64,000 bases of DNA, taken from positions 1,054,001 to 1,118,000 of the forward strand of contig NZ_JAFQ01000004.1 in assembly GCF_000526215.1 (NCBI RefSeq), in the 5' to 3' direction. The first letter of the stretch is position 1, and the number at the start of each line of letters is the position of its first letter. The stretch comes from Nocardia sp. BMG51109. Lineage in GTDB: Bacteria > Actinomycetota > Actinomycetes > Mycobacteriales > Mycobacteriaceae. Below, piece after piece: positions 44,277 through 52,759 of this stretch. The position numbers were made by a program, and so were the translations under genes. The notes under the pieces are model-generated. The model was not told the origin of the DNA. It saw only the letters and a list, made by a program, of their open reading frames with translations, and did no database searches.

Positions 44277-45564
44277 GGGTCTCCTCCTCGTCGGCCGGAA
44301 TGGCCAGCAGCGCATGGGCATTGGTGCCCGAGACGCCGAAGGACGAGACGGCCCCGTACCGGATCCCGTCGTGCGGCTGCCAATGGTCGAGTTCGGCGGC
44401 CAGGCGCAGGCCGGAGGTATCCCAGTCCACCTTGGTGGTCGGGGTGTCGGCGAAGCGGGTCGGCGCGATCCGGCCGTGTGATCCGCTCAGCAGCACCTTG
44501 ATCAACCCGAGCATGCCCGAGGCCGCCTGGGCGTGACCGAGATTCGACTTCACCGAGCCGAGCCGCGCCTTGCCGCCCCCGTACACCCGTTGCAGCGCGG
44601 CCAGTTCGAGCGGATCGCCGACGGCGGTGCCGGTGCCGTGGCCCTCGATCATGCCGACGACCTCCGGCGAGATCCCCGCGGCCGCCACGGTCTTGCGGAT
44701 CAGCCGTTCCTGCGCCTCGGTGCTCGGCACGGCGATCGGCGCACCGCCGCCGTTGTGGTTCACCCGGGTCGCGAGGATCCGGCCGTGGATCCGGTGGCCC
44801 AGTTCCCGGGCGCGCGACTCGCGTTCCAGCACGACCACACCGGCGCCCTCGCCCCACAGCGTGCCGGTGGCCTCCTCCGAGTACGGCTTGCACTGCCCGT
44901 CGGTGGACAGCGCGTTGTTCTTCGAGAACTCGAAGAACGGCCCGGCCGAACCCATCACGCAGACGGCGCCGGCCAGCGCCCACTCGCATTCGCCGCCGCG
45001 GACGGCCGCCGCCGCCAGATGCAGCGCCGACAGCGACGAGGCGCAGGCGGTATCCACGACTATCGACGGCCCGCCCAGCCCGAGGCAGTTGGAGATCCGG
45101 CCCGAGACGGCCCCCAGGGCGACGCCGGCCGCCCGGTACCCGCTGTAGTCGTTCACCTCGGCGGCGTGCGGGCCGTATTCGGTATAGGACACCCCCATGT
45201 AGCAGCCGACCTCGTCGCCGTCGAGCAGGCCGGGATTGAGCCCGGCGTTCTCCAGCGCGCACCAGGCGACCTTCAGCGCCACCCGCTGCTGCGGATCCAT
45301 CGCGACCGCCTCGCGCGGGCTGATGCCGAAGAACATCGGATCGAATTCCGTAGCGGTGTCGAGGAATCCGCCCGCATCGCGGACCGCGGACCACCCGTCG
45401 ACCTCCGACAGCGACAGCAACCGCTCGATCGGCCAGCCGCGGTCGCGCGGGAACGGCCCGATCAGGTCCCGGGATTCGGCCAGCGCGGCCCAGTACTGGG
45501 CCGGGGTCTCGATACCGCCCGGAGCCTCGACGGCCATACCCGTAATGACGATCGGGTCGTTCAC
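44269..45564 (-). CDS. MbtC/NbtB-like stand-alone ketosynthase (cassette B)
   Basis: 431 residues, GTG start overlapping the thioesterase stop (GTGA). Complete KS fold only: opening VITGMAVEAPGGIETP, catalytic Cys in VDTACASSLSALHL, His in IEGHGTGTAVGDP and SVKSNLGHAQAASGM. No acyltransferase or ACP in the same chain, as in mycobacterial MbtC. It acts with the AT-KR-ACP protein encoded next. Paralogue of 50607-51929 with a more canonical active-site loop. Confidence 0.92.
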   Translation of the reverse strand: MNDPIVITGMAVEAPGGIETPAQYWAALAESRDLIGPFPRDRGWPIERLLSLSEVDGWSAVRDAGGFLDTATEFDPMFFGISPREAVAMDPQQRVALKVAWCALENAGLNPGLLDGDEVGCYMGVSYTEYGPHAAEVNDYSGYRAAGVALGAVSGRISNCLGLGGPSIVVDTACASSLSALHLAAAAVRGGECEWALAGAVCVMGSAGPFFEFSKNNALSTDGQCKPYSEEATGTLWGEGAGVVVLERESRARELGHRIHGRILATRVNHNGGGAPIAVPSTEAQERLIRKTVAAAGISPEVVGMIEGHGTGTAVGDPLELAALQRVYGGGKARLGSVKSNLGHAQAASGMLGLIKVLLSGSHGRIAPTRFADTPTTKVDWDTSGLRLAAELDHWQPHDGIRYGAVSSFGVSGTNAHALLAIPADEEETHV

Positions 45565-46313
45565 TGTACGGTCTCCAGTTCACCGGCGAGCAGTTCCGCG
45601 ATCCCCGCGACCTGATCGTGGAGATAGAAATGCCCGCCGTCGAACATCGCGACCTGCAGATCGGCCTCGGTATGACGCTGCCAGCCGTACAGCTCACCCA
45701 TCGTGACGAATTCGTCGTCGCTGCCGCCCATCGCGTGAATGGCGGCCCGCACACGCACGTCCTCCGGGCACGAATAGCGGTCGAACGCGGCGTAATCCGC
45801 CTTCAGCACCGGCAGCGCCATCCGCATCAGCTCGCGGTTGCCCAGCACGTCGTCGCCGGTGCCCTGCAATCCGCCGACGTGTTCGAGCAACTCCTCGTCG
45901 TCGGTCGGATGGCCGGGCATATCGGCCACTCGGGACGGCGCCACCGCCCCGGAGATACCCAGCAAACGCACGGGCACTCCGGCGGATTCGGCGAGCCTGG
46001 TGAATTCGAACGCCACGATCGAGCCCATGCTGTGGCCGAACACCGTGATCGGCTCGCCGCGATGGAACGGCGACCGCGCGAACTCCTCGAAGGCGCCCGC
46101 GGCGACCTCGGGCAGCGTGTGCAGCGGGGCCTCGCGGGCCCGGTCCTGCCGCCCCGGGTACTGCAGCACGACGACATCGAAATCCTCGCGCAGCCGCTTG
46201 GAGAACGGCCGATACGTCGACGCCCCACCGCCCGCGTGCGGGCAGATCACCAACGGTGCCGCCGCCGCACGCGGCTTGTGAAACTGTCTGATCCAACCGG
46301 GTGCAGTTGCCAT
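45561..46313 (-). CDS. Type II thioesterase (cassette B)
   Basis: 250 residues. Alpha/beta hydrolase of the TEII family: WIRQFHKPRAAAAPLVICPH, oxyanion/HAGGGAS region, nucleophile GHSMGSIVAFE, acid in GGSDDEF, and His in FDGGHFYL. Edits misprimed carrier proteins or releases product in NRPS/PKS systems. First gene of cassette B with GAGGGA before ATG, 50 bp below an IdeR-like box. Clear paralogue of 51964-52710. Confidence 0.92.
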   Translation of the reverse strand: MATAPGWIRQFHKPRAAAAPLVICPHAGGGASTYRPFSKRLREDFDVVVLQYPGRQDRAREAPLHTLPEVAAGAFEEFARSPFHRGEPITVFGHSMGSIVAFEFTRLAESAGVPVRLLGISGAVAPSRVADMPGHPTDDEELLEHVGGLQGTGDDVLGNRELMRMALPVLKADYAAFDRYSCPEDVRVRAAIHAMGGSDDEFVTMGELYGWQRHTEADLQVAMFDGGHFYLHDQVAGIAELLAGELETVQ

Positions 46314-46362
46314 ATCACTATCCCTCGGGCTTGGTTCCGCATAGCAACCTCACCACCCCGAC

Positions 46363-46381
46363 GAAGGTAAGGCACACCTAA
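46363..46381. promoter_or_regulatory. IdeR-like iron box upstream of PKS cassette B
   Basis: The 19-mer gaaggtaaggcacacctaa matches the IdeR consensus at 14 of 19 positions (strong AGGTnAGGC core and ACCTAA half). It lies in the 107-bp gap between the cassette A PKS stop and the cassette B thioesterase start, so cassette B appears to have its own iron-controlled promoter. Confidence 0.65.
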
Positions 46382-46420
46382 GTTACCAGACGACCCCAGT
46401 ATCAGGGGCACCCCCATCGG

Positions 46421-49400
46421 TCACTCCCGCACGGCGACGAAGAGGTGCTGGTCGAGCGGCGCCAGCGGGTGATCGGCCGCGGGCAGCACGGGCCGCGGCG
46501 TCAGCCCGGATTCGGCGAGCTGATCCCGCCATTCGCGCTGGGTCAGGAAGATTCGGTCGGTGCCGGCCCGCACGTCGTCGTGGCCCGGGGTGATCTCGCC
46601 CTCGGGCGCCGACATCAGGAAGTGCACCGAGGTCAGCATCTCGCAGTGGGCCAGACAGAATTCCAGGAAGACGACCGCGCCGCCCGGATTCAGCAGATCG
46701 CGCAGCTGCCGCAGGGTGTGCCCGATATGCCGCGCGTTGTGCACCACATTCGACGCCAGCACGATGTCGCAGCGCGGCTGCTTCGCCAGATCCGCGTTCA
46801 TGTCGACGATGCCGAATCGCATCCCGGGCACGTCGGCGAACCGCTTGCGGGCGGCGGTGAGGAAGAACGTGGACACGTCGGAGAAGTGGTAATCCACCGG
46901 CATGCCGGCCAGCCCCGTGACGATCTCGCTGGTCATTCCGCCCACGCCCGCACCGAGTTCCAGGATCCGGACCGGCGAGGTGTCGCGCCGCAGCCGCGCG
47001 ACGAGGTCGGCGACGGCATCGCGGGCGGCGAGATTGAGGTAGCGGCTGCCCAGGTTGTCCCGGTAGAAGGTGTCGGCGGTGACCATGTCGCCGTCCGGGA
47101 ACAGGAACTCCTGCACCCGCACCCGGTCCCGCGCCAGGTCGGCCAGGTGCTCGTCGGTGACGGCGAGGAAGGTGGCGAACTCGCTCGGGTAGCCGAGATC
47201 GGCGCACACCTCGTACAGATCGGCCCGGACCGGCGCGGGGACCGCGTTCAGGTACCGGTAGCCGCGCCCGGAATCCTGCTCCAGACAGTCGTTCTCGGTC
47301 AATGCCAGCAACCACTGCCGCAGCAGCCAGCGGTGCCGCGGCGCGAATTCCAATGCGGCGGCGATCTCGTCGACGGTGCGGAAGTCCTCGCCCAGCACCG
47401 GGCGCAGCACACCCATCATGGCGCGCAGCCCGAACAGGTCGATATCCCTTCGCGCGGATCGGATCCGGTCAACGTCGAGATCAGCGGCAACGGCGGCCGG
47501 AGCACCGGCGTCGACCGGCGGCGCCGCGGTACGACCGCCGGACGGCACCGGCGCCCCACTCCCGATCAGCCGCACCACGTCGTCGAGCGATATGCCTCCG
47601 ATGAGGTCCGTGACCGGCAGGTCGTACCCGAACTCGTCCGCCACGTGGCGCCGCAAGGCCAGCGCCTGCAGCGAGTCCAGGCCGACCGCCACCAAAGGCC
47701 GTGCGGTGTCGATGGTTTCGGGGTCGTCGGCGCCGATGGCCTCGGCGAGCAGATGCACCAGCCGCTGCGGCACATCGGCACCGGCGGCAGCGGCTTCCGG
47801 CACGGCTTCCGGTTCGGCCTCCGGCACGGACGAGACCACCGGCGCCTCCAGCCGCGACAGCACCGGGCCGTACCCGAACTGTCCCAGCACGGAACGCCCA
47901 CGGTCCCAGTCGAACGCCGTGACGACCGCGTTCTCGCGCAGGCCGCCGAGCCCGAGCGCGAGGGCATCCGCGGGCGCCATCGGCAGGTAGCCCACCCCGG
48001 CCAGCACACCGGCCTCGGATGTGCCCGCGCCCCGATGGATCGACCACTGCCCCCACTGCACCGAGACGGCGTCGCGGCCCCCGGCACGCAACCGGTGCGC
48101 CAGGGCGTCGAGCATCCGGTTGGCCGCCGCGTAGACGAGCATGGCGCGCCCGCCGAGCGTCGCCACGAACGACGAGCACAGCAGAATATGGCAATCATCG
48201 GTCACGGCAAGCGAATCCAGCACCTCGGCGACGCCCGCGACCTTGGCCCGCAGCGCCCGGTCGACCCGCTCCGGCGTGACCTCCGCCAGCTCGACATTCG
48301 TCAGCTCCGCGAGATCGGCCGCCGCGTGCACCACGAGATCGGCGGGCGCGGAGCGAAGTTCGCCGGCCAGCCGGGACACGGCGGCCGCGTCCCCGATGTC
48401 GCACCGCACGACCCGGATCTCCGTGGGCCCCGAGGCCCGGATCCGCCGCAGCCGATCGGCCACGGCCGCGGTCTCACCCGACCGGCTCACCAGGGTGATC
48501 CGGCGGGCGCCGTGCCGCACGCCGTACTCGCAGAACTCCAGGCCGACACCGCCGGTGCCGCCGATGATCACGACGTGCTCGTAGGCGGCCGGCGGCGTAG
48601 CGTCCCGGTCGGCCTCGACCAGCCGTTTCACGTAGGCCGTGCCGCCACGTAGCGCCAGTTCCGGCTCACCGGCGGTGTGCAGCGCCGTCAGGATCGCGGG
48701 TGCGTGGTCCGGGCCCGTCTCGTCCGGCACCAGATCCAGGTGACGGAACGCGACGCCGGGGTGTTCGGCGCCGACACAGCGGAATCCGGCGGCGGCCGCG
48801 GCATGCACCGGTTGCGGCGGCGCGTCGCCGGGCAGCACGGCCTCGCCGGCCACGGTCACGAGCCACCAATCCGTCACCGCGGCTTCGGGTTTCAACCACC
48901 ACCCGCGGTCGCCGAAGAACTCCGCGACCTCGGCGACGGCGGCCGCGCCGGCCATGTCCGGCAAGGCCGGGAGCAGCACGACCACGGCGTCGACATCAAC
49001 GAGATCGCCACCGCCGCTATCGATGACACGAGCGGAAGCTCCCTGGTCGGGGGCGTGTGCGCAGAGCGCGGCGGCGAGATCGGCGCAGCGGCCGGTGTGA
49101 TCGATGATGCCGAGGGCGCGCGGCGGCGTCAGCGAGCGTTGCGCCAGGCGGCTCCACTCCTCGACCAGCAGCTGCGGGGGCGCCGTCGAAACCTCCTGGT
49201 CGGGAACGGGGTCCGGAGCAGCGGCCACCGGCGGCCGGGGCTCGGTGTTGTACGGCAGCCACAGCCGCACCTCGTTCATCCCCGTATTCGGGAAGTCGGG
49301 CAGCGGAAGCCGGACGACGTCCGTCTCGGTGCGCAGCGACTCCCAGGAGTAGTCCAGGTCGTGCACGGCCAGGGTGGCGAGATTGCGGGTGAATTCCGAC

Positions 49401-50614
49401 AGATCGTCCGCCTCGCGGTGCGAGGTCCCGGCCACCCGGCGGCCGGCCGCCGCGCCCGCGAGATTCTCCTGGATCGACATCGCCAGCGTCGGATGCTCGG
49501 CGAGCTCGACGAACGTGTCGATCTCGCGCTCGACCGCCGCCTCGACGGCCTTGTCGAACCGGACGGTATTGCGCAGGTTCCAGAACCAGTACTCGTCCAC
49601 CGGCAGATCCGGGGTGATCGGACCGCCGAGAGTGGCTCCGAGACAGTCGATATCGGTGTCGAGGAACCGCCGGTTCGACAGCCGGCCGTGCACCGCGTCG
49701 TCGAGACTCGCGCGGCACTCGACGACCCGGTCCGTATGCGCCGGATACCGCACGCGGATCAGCCGGGCGAACCGGTCGTTCGCGGCCAGGGTGTCCACCA
49801 CGTCCTGCACGGTGTCCCGCTCGCCCGAGATGCCCACCAGGCGAGGCGAATTGATCACCGAGACCTGGGCCCACCCGGAGCGCCGCGCCAGCAGCTGCTC
49901 GCATTCCTCGCGGTCGGCGGCCGCGACGGCCATCGCGTACCGGTCCGACGAGATCGTATCGACGGCCCGCGCCCGGATGCCGACCATCAGGACGGCATCG
50001 GCGAGCGTCATCGTGCCGGAGACATAGGCCGCGGCGATCTCACCCTGACTGTGCCCCACCACGGCGTCGGGTGCGATGCCGGCCGACCGCCACATCGCGG
50101 CCAGCCCGGCCATCTGAACGAACAACGCGGGCTGCACGATTCGCGCGCTGTCGTCGGCGGGCAGGCCGTCGTCCAGCAGGTACGCCGACGGCGACTCGCC
50201 GAACAGCTCGCGGAACATCGCGTCGCAGCGATCCACCTCGGCGCGGAAGGCGGGCACCCGCTCGTAGAACAGCTTGCCCATGCCCGGCCGCTGCCCGCCC
50301 TGCCCGGGAAAGACGTAGGCGAGGCGATGCGCCGCGGCGGGTTCGCCCGTGCGGACGACCGCCGGATGCCCGCGGTCCTCGGCGATCGCCCGCAGCGCGT
50401 CGACGAGGTCGTCCCGGGATCTCACCATCGCCAGTGCGCGATGCCGACGCGCGACCCGGGTGCGAAACAGCATGTCGGACACGCGATCCGGCGACACCTC
50501 GGGTCGATCCTCGAGGTACGACAGCACGGCCGCGGCCTCACCGGGCAGCAGGCCGAGATGATCGGACGACAACAGGACCGGAACCGATCCGTCGGGAAGT
50601 CGATAGCTAGACAT
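46421..50614 (-). CDS. MbtD/NbtC-like PKS with methyltransferase: AT-KR-ACP-MT (cassette A)
   Basis: 1397 residues from ATG at 50614, overlapping the KS stop by 8 nt exactly as in cassette B. Same order as the cassette B protein: MSSYRLPDGSVPVLLSSD opening, AT (FPGQGGQRPGMGK; GHSQGEIAAAYVSG), KR (VVIIGGTGGVGLEFCEY; SSFVATLGGRA; Y-A-A-A-N), ACP (LVAVGLDSLQALAL ~1000). It then continues for ~340 residues: a winged-helix-like stretch, and a class I SAM methyltransferase with motif I ILELGAGVGGMTSEIV at ~1220 and IVLASNVVHNARH. An MT after the ACP is unusual; normally it lies between AT and KR. Probably C-methylates the polyketide unit, fitting alpha-methyl beta-hydroxyacyl groups of nocobactin-type siderophores. 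Confidence 0.88.
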   Translation of the reverse strand: MSSYRLPDGSVPVLLSSDHLGLLPGEAAAVLSYLEDRPEVSPDRVSDMLFRTRVARRHRALAMVRSRDDLVDALRAIAEDRGHPAVVRTGEPAAAHRLAYVFPGQGGQRPGMGKLFYERVPAFRAEVDRCDAMFRELFGESPSAYLLDDGLPADDSARIVQPALFVQMAGLAAMWRSAGIAPDAVVGHSQGEIAAAYVSGTMTLADAVLMVGIRARAVDTISSDRYAMAVAAADREECEQLLARRSGWAQVSVINSPRLVGISGERDTVQDVVDTLAANDRFARLIRVRYPAHTDRVVECRASLDDAVHGRLSNRRFLDTDIDCLGATLGGPITPDLPVDEYWFWNLRNTVRFDKAVEAAVEREIDTFVELAEHPTLAMSIQENLAGAAAGRRVAGTSHREADDLSEFTRNLATLAVHDLDYSWESLRTETDVVRLPLPDFPNTGMNEVRLWLPYNTEPRPPVAAAPDPVPDQEVSTAPPQLLVEEWSRLAQRSLTPPRALGIIDHTGRCADLAAALCAHAPDQGASARVIDSGGGDLVDVDAVVVLLPALPDMAGAAAVAEVAEFFGDRGWWLKPEAAVTDWWLVTVAGEAVLPGDAPPQPVHAAAAAGFRCVGAEHPGVAFRHLDLVPDETGPDHAPAILTALHTAGEPELALRGGTAYVKRLVEADRDATPPAAYEHVVIIGGTGGVGLEFCEYGVRHGARRITLVSRSGETAAVADRLRRIRASGPTEIRVVRCDIGDAAAVSRLAGELRSAPADLVVHAAADLAELTNVELAEVTPERVDRALRAKVAGVAEVLDSLAVTDDCHILLCSSFVATLGGRAMLVYAAANRMLDALAHRLRAGGRDAVSVQWGQWSIHRGAGTSEAGVLAGVGYLPMAPADALALGLGGLRENAVVTAFDWDRGRSVLGQFGYGPVLSRLEAPVVSSVPEAEPEAVPEAAAAGADVPQRLVHLLAEAIGADDPETIDTARPLVAVGLDSLQALALRRHVADEFGYDLPVTDLIGGISLDDVVRLIGSGAPVPSGGRTAAPPVDAGAPAAVAADLDVDRIRSARRDIDLFGLRAMMGVLRPVLGEDFRTVDEIAAALEFAPRHRWLLRQWLLALTENDCLEQDSGRGYRYLNAVPAPVRADLYEVCADLGYPSEFATFLAVTDEHLADLARDRVRVQEFLFPDGDMVTADTFYRDNLGSRYLNLAARDAVADLVARLRRDTSPVRILELGAGVGGMTSEIVTGLAGMPVDYHFSDVSTFFLTAARKRFADVPGMRFGIVDMNADLAKQPRCDIVLASNVVHNARHIGHTLRQLRDLLNPGGAVVFLEFCLAHCEMLTSVHFLMSAPEGEITPGHDDVRAGTDRIFLTQREWRDQLAESGLTPRPVLPAADHPLAPLDQHLFVAVRE

Positions 50615-51929
50615 TGTCCGCCTCCTCGTCAACGGGCATGGCGACGATCGCGTGCGCATTGGCCCCGCTCGCGCCGAACGCGGACACGGCACCGCAGCGG
50701 ACACCGCCACGCGGTTCCCACGGCCGCAGCTCGGTCGCCAGTCGCAGCTCCGACCGGTCCCAATCCACCCTGGTGGTGGGATTGCCGGAGAACAGGGTCG
50801 GTGGAATCCGGCCGTGCCGACCGGCGAGCAGCACCTTGATCAAGCCCAGGACGCCCGCCGCGGCCTGGGGATGGCCCACATTCGATTTCACCGAGCCCAC
50901 CAGTGGCGCGGAACCCGCGACCCCGTAGGTGTTCTGCAGCGCGGTGAGTTCGACCGGATCACCGACTCGGGTGGCGGTGCCGTGGCCCTCGATCATTCCC
51001 ACGTCGGCCGGGTCGATTCCCGCCAGCTCTATGGTTTTTCGAACCAGCCGTTCCTGTGCGTCCACCCGGGGTTCCAGAATCGGCCGCCCCTTTCCGTTGT
51101 GGTTCTGGGCGGAGGCGAGCAGCCGGCCGTAGACCCGGTGGCCCATGCGCCGGGCCCGCGACTCTTTTTCCACGAGAACGAAACCCGCGCCCTCACCCCA
51201 CAGCGTTCCGCTGGCGTCGTCGGCATACGACCGGCAGTGCCCGTCGGCGGACAGCGCATTGTGTTTGGCGAATTCGTAGAAGTACAGCGGAGATCCCATG
51301 ACGGTCGCACCGCCCGCCAGCGCCCAATCGCATTCTCCGGCGCGCACCGCGCCCGCCGCCAGATGCAGCGCCGTCAATGCGGAGGTACACGACGTATCGA
51401 TGGTCACCGACGGTCCCGTCAATCCGAGGCAGTGCGACACCCGGCCGGCCGCGCTCATGGTGCCCAGGCCGACAACCCGGTGCCCGCTGTATTCGTTGAC
51501 CTCCGCACCGCGCGGCCCGTATTCCGAGGGCATCGTCCCGACGAAGCACCCGGCCTCCTCGCCCTCGACGGCGCCCGGATTCGTTCCGGTGTTCTCCAGC
51601 GCTTTCCACGCCACTCGCAGCACCACCCGCTGCTGCGGATCGGTCGCGAGCGCCTCACGCTGGCCGATGCCGAAGAAGCCCGGATCGAAAGCGGCGGCGC
51701 CGTCGAGAAATCCACCCACGTCACGCATTCCGCCCCACCCGTCCAAGCGCGACAGGGACAGCATCTCCTCGATCGGCCAGCCCCGATCGCGCGGCAGCGG
51801 CCCGAGGACCTCCCGCGCGTCCGCGAGCATCGACCAGTACGAGGCCGGTCCGTCGATTCCGCCCGGCGCCTCGAGGGCCATTCCGGAAATGACTATGTGG
51901 TCGGCGTCTTCCCTCGTCGGCACTGTCAT
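50607..51929 (-). CDS. MbtC/NbtB-like stand-alone ketosynthase (cassette A)
   Basis: 440 residues from ATG at 51929 (AAGGGGATC upstream; the ORF extends to 52013 without a ribosome-binding site). Complete KS with VISGMALEAPGGIDGP, catalytic Cys in IDTSCTSALTALHL, His in IEGHGTATRVGDP and SVKSNVGHPQAAAGV. Compared with cassette B the active-site context differs (TSCTSA against TACASS), which may reflect a different acyl substrate. Acts with the AT-KR-ACP-MT protein, whose start it overlaps. Confidence 0.92.
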   Translation of the reverse strand: MTVPTREDADHIVISGMALEAPGGIDGPASYWSMLADAREVLGPLPRDRGWPIEEMLSLSRLDGWGGMRDVGGFLDGAAAFDPGFFGIGQREALATDPQQRVVLRVAWKALENTGTNPGAVEGEEAGCFVGTMPSEYGPRGAEVNEYSGHRVVGLGTMSAAGRVSHCLGLTGPSVTIDTSCTSALTALHLAAGAVRAGECDWALAGGATVMGSPLYFYEFAKHNALSADGHCRSYADDASGTLWGEGAGFVLVEKESRARRMGHRVYGRLLASAQNHNGKGRPILEPRVDAQERLVRKTIELAGIDPADVGMIEGHGTATRVGDPVELTALQNTYGVAGSAPLVGSVKSNVGHPQAAAGVLGLIKVLLAGRHGRIPPTLFSGNPTTRVDWDRSELRLATELRPWEPRGGVRCGAVSAFGASGANAHAIVAMPVDEEADNV

Positions 51930-51963
51930 GACTGATCCCCTTCGATCCTCACCGCTCGTTACG

Positions 51964-52710
51964 TCACACGGAGGTCGCGTTCCTCGCCACGGATTCCGCG
52001 ATCGCCTCGACATGGTCGTTCAGAAAGAAATGCGCGCCCTCGAACACCGTGACCTCGACGTCGTCGCTGTGTTTGCGCCAGCCGTGCAGGTCGGCGATGG
52101 AAACGATCGGATCCCGGTCACCGCCCAGGGCGTGAATCCTGGCGCTCAGCTCGGCCTGCTCCGGGACGGTATACGCGTCCGAGGCCCGGTGATCGGCCTT
52201 CAGCACCGGAAGCGCCAGGCGCATGAGTTCACGGCTGCCGAGAACGTCGGAACCGGTGCCCTCGAGCATGGCGAGGTGGTCGAGCAATTCCTCGTCCCCG
52301 GTGGGCGTCTTCGGCCGATGGGCCGCGCGGCTCGGCGGCACCGCCGCGGAGACGGTCAGCTGGCGCACGCCGATTCCCGCGGCCTCGGCGAGCCGGGCGA
52401 ATTCGAAGGAGACCAGCGCCCCCATGCTGTGCCCGAACGCGAATATCGGTGCGCCGCGGTTGAATGCCGAATCCCGGAACTCGGCGAGGGCGCCCGCCGC
52501 CAGTTCGGGCAGCGAGCCCAGCGGCGGCTCCTGGGCCCGGTCCTGGCGTCCCGGGTATTGGAAGACGATGACATCGAAGTCCGCGCTGAACGCCTTGGAG
52601 AACGCGCGATACGTCGAGGCGCCGGCACCGGCATGCGGAAATATCAGCATGGGTGGCCGGTCGGCCGCGCGCGGCCTGTGGAACTTCCTGATCCATCCCG
52701 GTCTGTCCAT
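51964..52710 (-). CDS. Type II thioesterase (cassette A)
   Basis: 248 residues. Paralogue of the cassette B enzyme: WIRKFHRPRAADRPPMLIFP, GHSMGALVSFE nucleophile, acid near LGGDRDPI, His in FEGAHFFL. AAGGGGATG precedes ATG. It begins 49 bp after the MbtF-like NRPS stop and is followed by the ketosynthase after 34 bp, so it is probably transcribed with the NRPS genes. Presumed editing or release enzyme of the siderophore assembly line. Confidence 0.92.
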   Translation of the reverse strand: MDRPGWIRKFHRPRAADRPPMLIFPHAGAGASTYRAFSKAFSADFDVIVFQYPGRQDRAQEPPLGSLPELAAGALAEFRDSAFNRGAPIFAFGHSMGALVSFEFARLAEAAGIGVRQLTVSAAVPPSRAAHRPKTPTGDEELLDHLAMLEGTGSDVLGSRELMRLALPVLKADHRASDAYTVPEQAELSARIHALGGDRDPIVSIADLHGWRKHSDDVEVTVFEGAHFFLNDHVEAIAESVARNATSV

Positions 52711-52759
52711 CTCATCCCCTTCGTTGCGGACTGGGCGGACCGCAGCGTTCGATAGGCGA

